This document shows positions 61,316 through 64,000 of a stretch of DNA of 64,000 bases, piece by piece (the stretch's first letter is position 1; each line of letters begins with the position of its first letter). The notes beneath the pieces were generated by a model. That model was given only the letters and a program-made list of their open reading frames with translations. It was not told the origin of the DNA and searched no databases. The stretch covers positions 50,231,702-50,295,701 of the forward strand of contig OX359264.1 in the NCBI GenBank assembly GCA_947179155.2, read 5' to 3'. A program made the translations under genes and the position numbers. The stretch is from Hedera helix. Lineage: Eukaryota > Streptophyta > Magnoliopsida > Apiales > Araliaceae.

Positions 61316-61800
61316 TTTTCTTGTAGTGGATGTATTAATTAAAAGTAATGTATTACAACTTACAAATTACAATAATGAATTAAAATATTGTACAATTTTA
61401 AAGAAATTGTATTATTTCATACTATCATTAATGAATAAAAATTATTATTTTTTATGAAAACTGTCTTTTTTATTATTATTTTACAAATGAATTTCTAGTT
61501 TTTAAGCTAAGTATTTATTAAAATGAAGATGCAATGAAAGGTCTACAAAAAGTGTAAGTTACTAGCTAGGTAAGGGAAATGCTTATATATTTACACTACC
61601 CAATGTGTTTTCATAGATTTCTTTATTCGTATATAAACAAATATGCATGAATGAATGTATTGAAAAATGCCAAATTTATTTAGTTTATTGAATGAGTTGT
61701 CACAAAGAGAAAGTTTTCGTCTGCAATAAGAGAATTGAAGTAGCAAAAAAAGAAAATTGACAGGCCGGACCAAGCTTTGGGTGAACCAGGTCGGGCTTCA

Positions 61801-61880
61801 GGCCAGGCCGGGCTTGCTGGCAGGCCAGGCCGGGCTTGCTGGCAGGCCAGGCCGGGCTTGTTGGCAGGCCAGGCCGGATT
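61801..61880. repeat. 22-bp GC-rich tandem repeat, 3.5 units
   Basis: ggccaggccgggcttgctgg units start at 61801, 61823, 61845 and 61867 (partial). They lie in the hAT-like element and make the repeated Ala/Trp/Pro/Gly peptides seen in all frames there. Confidence 0.9.
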
Positions 61881-62024
61881 TGAGCCAAAAAAATATGGCA
61901 TGTTCATGGCCTTTAGACCGGGCCGAGCTAGATCAAGCCTTGACTAGATAGGGCTTTGACCAAGTCGAGCCCAGACTGGACTAAGGCCGAGTCGCTGGCC
62001 ATTTGTGTACTTCTAGGTTAGGGT

Positions 62025-62685
62025 GAAGTTAGCTTCACTATTAATTGGTCTAAGATCAATAAAGTGTTGACACGCAGACAGAGAAAATATACTCTGATCT
62101 ACGCGTTAATATTTTATTAATTTCTAGACCAACTTATATTAAAGTTAATTTTATCATAATCGAATCCTCCCATTAGATATGCTGGATGAGATTTGAAGGA
62201 AATATTTTATCGCACCAAAATAAGTAGTGATGGTACCTACAATTTCTCATGACACCTAAACACTAATGAAAAACTAAACGGATATTTTTTGAATTTTCTT
62301 TCTTTTCCCATCATTCAAACAGAGACAAAAGAAATGTAATGGCTCAAAATTAAAGTCACGAGCCAAGGTTTTAATACTTCCTATTCCCATATCTTATAAA
62401 CAAATACTAAAACATTTCCCATTCGTTTGATCTGGATTGGGGTAGCTAACCAGGGAGTCACTGTATAGCTTTGGGTACCAAGGAAAAATCCCAATATATA
62501 TTTTGAGTGGTCCTCACGACATAGTTAAATTATTTAGAAATTTATGGAATTAACGTATTGAAGTGTAATGTTAATTTATTTTATTGAGACGGCATCAAGT
62601 TCATTTCGATTAATTGTATCATATGCTTTAGCCGACAAGAGAGGACGGCAAGGATCTTAGATTGTAGATATGACATGAATGAATA
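62025..62685. repeat. Diverged fourth copy of part of the duplicated segment
   Basis: 62340-62520 (cacgagccaagg, cttataaacaaatac, acatttcccattc, ggggtag, gctttgggtacca) matches 16240-16360 and 39105-39235. 62605-62690 matches 45838-45905. There is no gene. Confidence 0.6.
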
Positions 62686-63300
62686 TGTAATAATATAGAG
62701 CATACATGCAGCGGAAATGAATCGAAAAAGTTCTAATTACATCTTTCCGATTACCTTTGAAGCGTATGCCCACAACAACGAACGGCTAGAATCTCGTGCA
62801 CAACGAACAATATTCTCAGCGATAATTTAGACTACAAATGAGTGCTAAATTATCTTCCACAATTCAAGAAGCTACAAACTTTCAAGCTTCACAAATGACC
62901 TACAATGGCTTATATAGAACTCTCTCTATTTTGCTCTCAAGTTGCTTTTTATTTCTTGTTTAATATATGTAAGTTACATATTCTTAGAGTACTATAAAAT
63001 GAGAGCTATGCTGATCATTTTATATACTAAGAAACAAAAAGCAACTTGAGAGCAAAATAGAGAGAGTTCTATATAAGCCATTGTAGGTCATTTGTGAAGC
63101 TTGAAAGTTTGTAGCTTCTTGAATTGTGGAAGATAATTTAGCACTCATTTGTAGTCTAAATTATCGCTGAGAATATTGTTCGTTGTGCACGAGATTCTAG
63201 CCGTTCGTTGTTGTGGGCATACGCTTCAAAGGTAATCGAAAAGATGTAAGTAGAACTTTTTCGATTCATTTCCGCTGCATGTATGCTCTATATTATTACA
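62686..63300. mobile_element. Head-to-head inverted LTR ends (273-bp arms, 70-nt spacer)
   Basis: 62686-62958 is the reverse complement of 63029-63300, nearly perfect (the only differences I found are ctaattac for ctacttac, cttt.cg, and a few near the centre). The right arm ends ..CTATATTATTACA and is followed by TTGGTATCAGAGC, so it is the 3' end of an LTR; the left arm is the same end inverted. TATA-like tctatataag (63067-63076) and its mirror (62909-62918) point outward. U3 is reduced to the spacer. Confidence 0.85.
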
Positions 63301-63313
63301 TTGGTATCAGAGC
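63301..63313 (+). other. Primer-binding site, tRNA-iMet type
   Basis: TTGGTATCAGAGC directly follows the LTR end at 63300 and is an exact match to the usual plant PBS. Confidence 0.9.
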
Positions 63314-63602
63314 AGATGCGTGCGAAAATTTCGTGCAAAATGGCTTTGTATTTTGGGAGAAAAATCAAACCCTAGTTATTTTTGAAGCATTTGTTTTTTC
63401 AAAAACTGTTTTTCCACAGACACTGTATGAAAATTCTGATAACATGGTTGCGTAGAACTTTTCGATACGATTCCGTGGATATGTGGATCGCATTTTTTCG
63501 ACTTAAAATGAGAAAGTTATGGCCATTTTAAAAAAGGGTACTAAACTGTAATTTGCCATCTGAAAACCCTAGCTGAAGGTTGAAGATGATGACGAGGCAG
63601 CC

Positions 63603-63764
63603 ACGTCAGCGCCACGTGTCAGACACGTCAGCACTGCGTGGCAGCTCTGTCGACGCCACGTGGCAGACACGTCAGCTGCCACGTCAGCTGCCACGTCAGC
63701 CACGGTCACGGATTGACTGCCACGTGGACCAATCAGATGGTGACACGTGGCAGGAGTGCCACGT
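63603..63764 (+). promoter_or_regulatory. Cluster of ten ACGT-core (bZIP-type) sites
   Basis: ACGT cores start at 63603, 63614, 63625, 63658, 63669, 63681, 63693, 63722, 63745 and 63761, mostly as CCACGTCA, ACACGTCA or CCACGTGG, the latter the ABRE/G-box type. The cluster lies downstream of the LTR transcript start, in the leader. Confidence 0.8.
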
Positions 63765-63785
63765 CATCGACGAGGTGGCAGTCAG

Positions 63786-63800
63786 CCGCGCATTGCGCGG
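63786..63800. other. CCGCGCA-T-TGCGCGG hairpin in leader
   Basis: Perfect 7-bp arms and a 1-nt centre, right after the ACGT cluster. Confidence 0.9.
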
Positions 63801-64000
63801 ACTTTCTGCTAATCCCCACGCGCGGCAGTGGCGCGTGTTTTACACGCGCCGCCTTCCCCATTTTTCCAGCCAACAAAATTTTTACAGTAACTTTTATGTG
63901 TAATTTCTGGGTTTTCTGTATATAAAAATTATTTTTTTGATATACTTGGAATTTTCAGAAATTAGTTTTATAGTTAAAAATTGCTTTAAAAAATTGTTTT

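Larger units (their letters stand above)
53451..61328 (+). mobile_element. CACTA (En/Spm) transposon, 7.9 kb, decayed but structurally complete
   Basis: It starts CACTGCAAGAAAAAGGCTC and ends GCATTTTTCTTGTAGTG (complement CACTACAAGAAAAATGC), with the 3-bp target duplication GAT (53448-53450, 61329-61331). Subterminal regions 53470-53725 and 60893-61315 are packed with ttccgacggaat/cgacggaa units in both orientations, the usual TnpA-binding arrays. Order on the plus strand: terminus, pyrimidine/GC-rich leader, AT-rich filler, DUF4216 part of TnpD, TnpA gene, terminus. The TnpD core (Transposase_21 and upstream) is missing, so the element is non-autonomous. Confidence 0.92.
53235..62016. mobile_element. 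hAT-like element (GGCC-rich), split by the CACTA element
   Basis: It is flanked by GTTAGGGT (53227-53234 and 62017-62024), an 8-bp hAT-type duplication. The ends share inverted TACACAA. Next to each end lie gggc/ggcc-rich units of the tcgggccgggcc type found in plant hAT MITEs. Without the CACTA element it is about 900 bp (53235-53450 plus 61332-62016). There is no transposase. Confidence 0.75.
63314..64000 (+). mobile_element. Retroelement leader, cut by window end
   Basis: The sequence runs on from the PBS with no long reading frame except in a GC-rich insert (63585-63860). Stretches such as cgattccgtggatatgtggatcgc (63471) and aaagttatggccattttaaa (63512) are usual in plant LTR-element leaders. 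The ORFs at 63213-63455, 63580-63903 and 63638-63925 are not conserved proteins, as the last two are translations of the ACGT array. Coding sequence would lie beyond the window. Confidence 0.6.

Noticed and set aside
61680..61951. Ala/Trp/Pro/Gly repeat proteins on both strands
   Set aside because: They are produced by the 22-bp tandem repeat, which is open in several frames.
63580..63925. Two overlapping ORFs rich in Arg/His/Thr
   Set aside because: Both are translations of the ACGT/gccacgtcag array in different frames; neither has family features.

Overview
This is a gene-poor, AT-rich stretch of a plant nuclear genome, most likely a eudicot. The evidence is a dense nest of plant-type transposable elements: Ty3/gypsy LTRs with TGTRA..CCCC ends, an Ogre/Tat-type LTR with its PBS, a TRIM, CACTA, hAT and Mutator-type DNA elements, Stowaway MITEs, LINE tails, many (TA)n tracts and tRNA-iMet-type primer sites. 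I found no intact host protein-coding gene and no complete tRNA or rRNA gene. Nearly all short ORFs are chance openings inside LTRs or microsatellites. The only convincing coding sequence is transposon-derived: a decayed CACTA transposase pair (DUF4216-type C-terminus and a Transposase_24-type TnpA gene), a gypsy gag fragment, a gypsy pol tail, and a pair of inverted paralogous ORFs of unknown family.

Layout. 1-2074 is a minus-strand gypsy LTR end. 2075-5290 is probably a Copia/SIRE-like LTR region. 5300-11760 holds a TRIM solo LTR, two MITEs, a CACTA-like end and a long-TIR Mutator-like element. 11760-29220 is copy 1 of a segmental duplication and 34320-43110 is copy 2, with a third partial copy at about 44045-44830. 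Copy 1 was later hit by an LTR carrying a 56-nt tRNA-Asp fragment (17647-19321), a hAT-like element (19772-20279) and a 7.9-kb composite gypsy element (21016-28919). Between the copies lies a 1.9-kb near-palindromic fold-back element (29317-33828), split by a 2.6-kb solo LTR. 46555-52440 is a solo LTR nested inside another solo LTR of the same family.

53235-62016 is a three-level nest: a hAT-like element (8-bp TSD), in it a 7.9-kb CACTA element (3-bp TSD GAT), and in the CACTA a 2.7-kb solo LTR (5-bp TSD GATCC) that interrupts TnpA exon 3. 62686-63300 is a 273-bp-arm inverted LTR end that runs into a tRNA-Met PBS and a retroelement leader with ten ACGT cores in 162 bp.

The most unusual items are: (i) an LTR joined to a long tRNA-Asp copy that keeps the CCA tail, at a junction without a visible target duplication, which looks like integrated plus-strand strong-stop DNA; (ii) the fold-back element with repeated quasi-palindromes; (iii) the head-to-head LTR palindrome with divergent TATA boxes; (iv) a perfect CGCGCA-N-TGCGCG hairpin recurring in three different LTR contexts; and (v) the ACGT-core cluster in a retroelement leader. 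Boundaries were read by eye. Those supported by target-site duplications are firm; the others are approximate.
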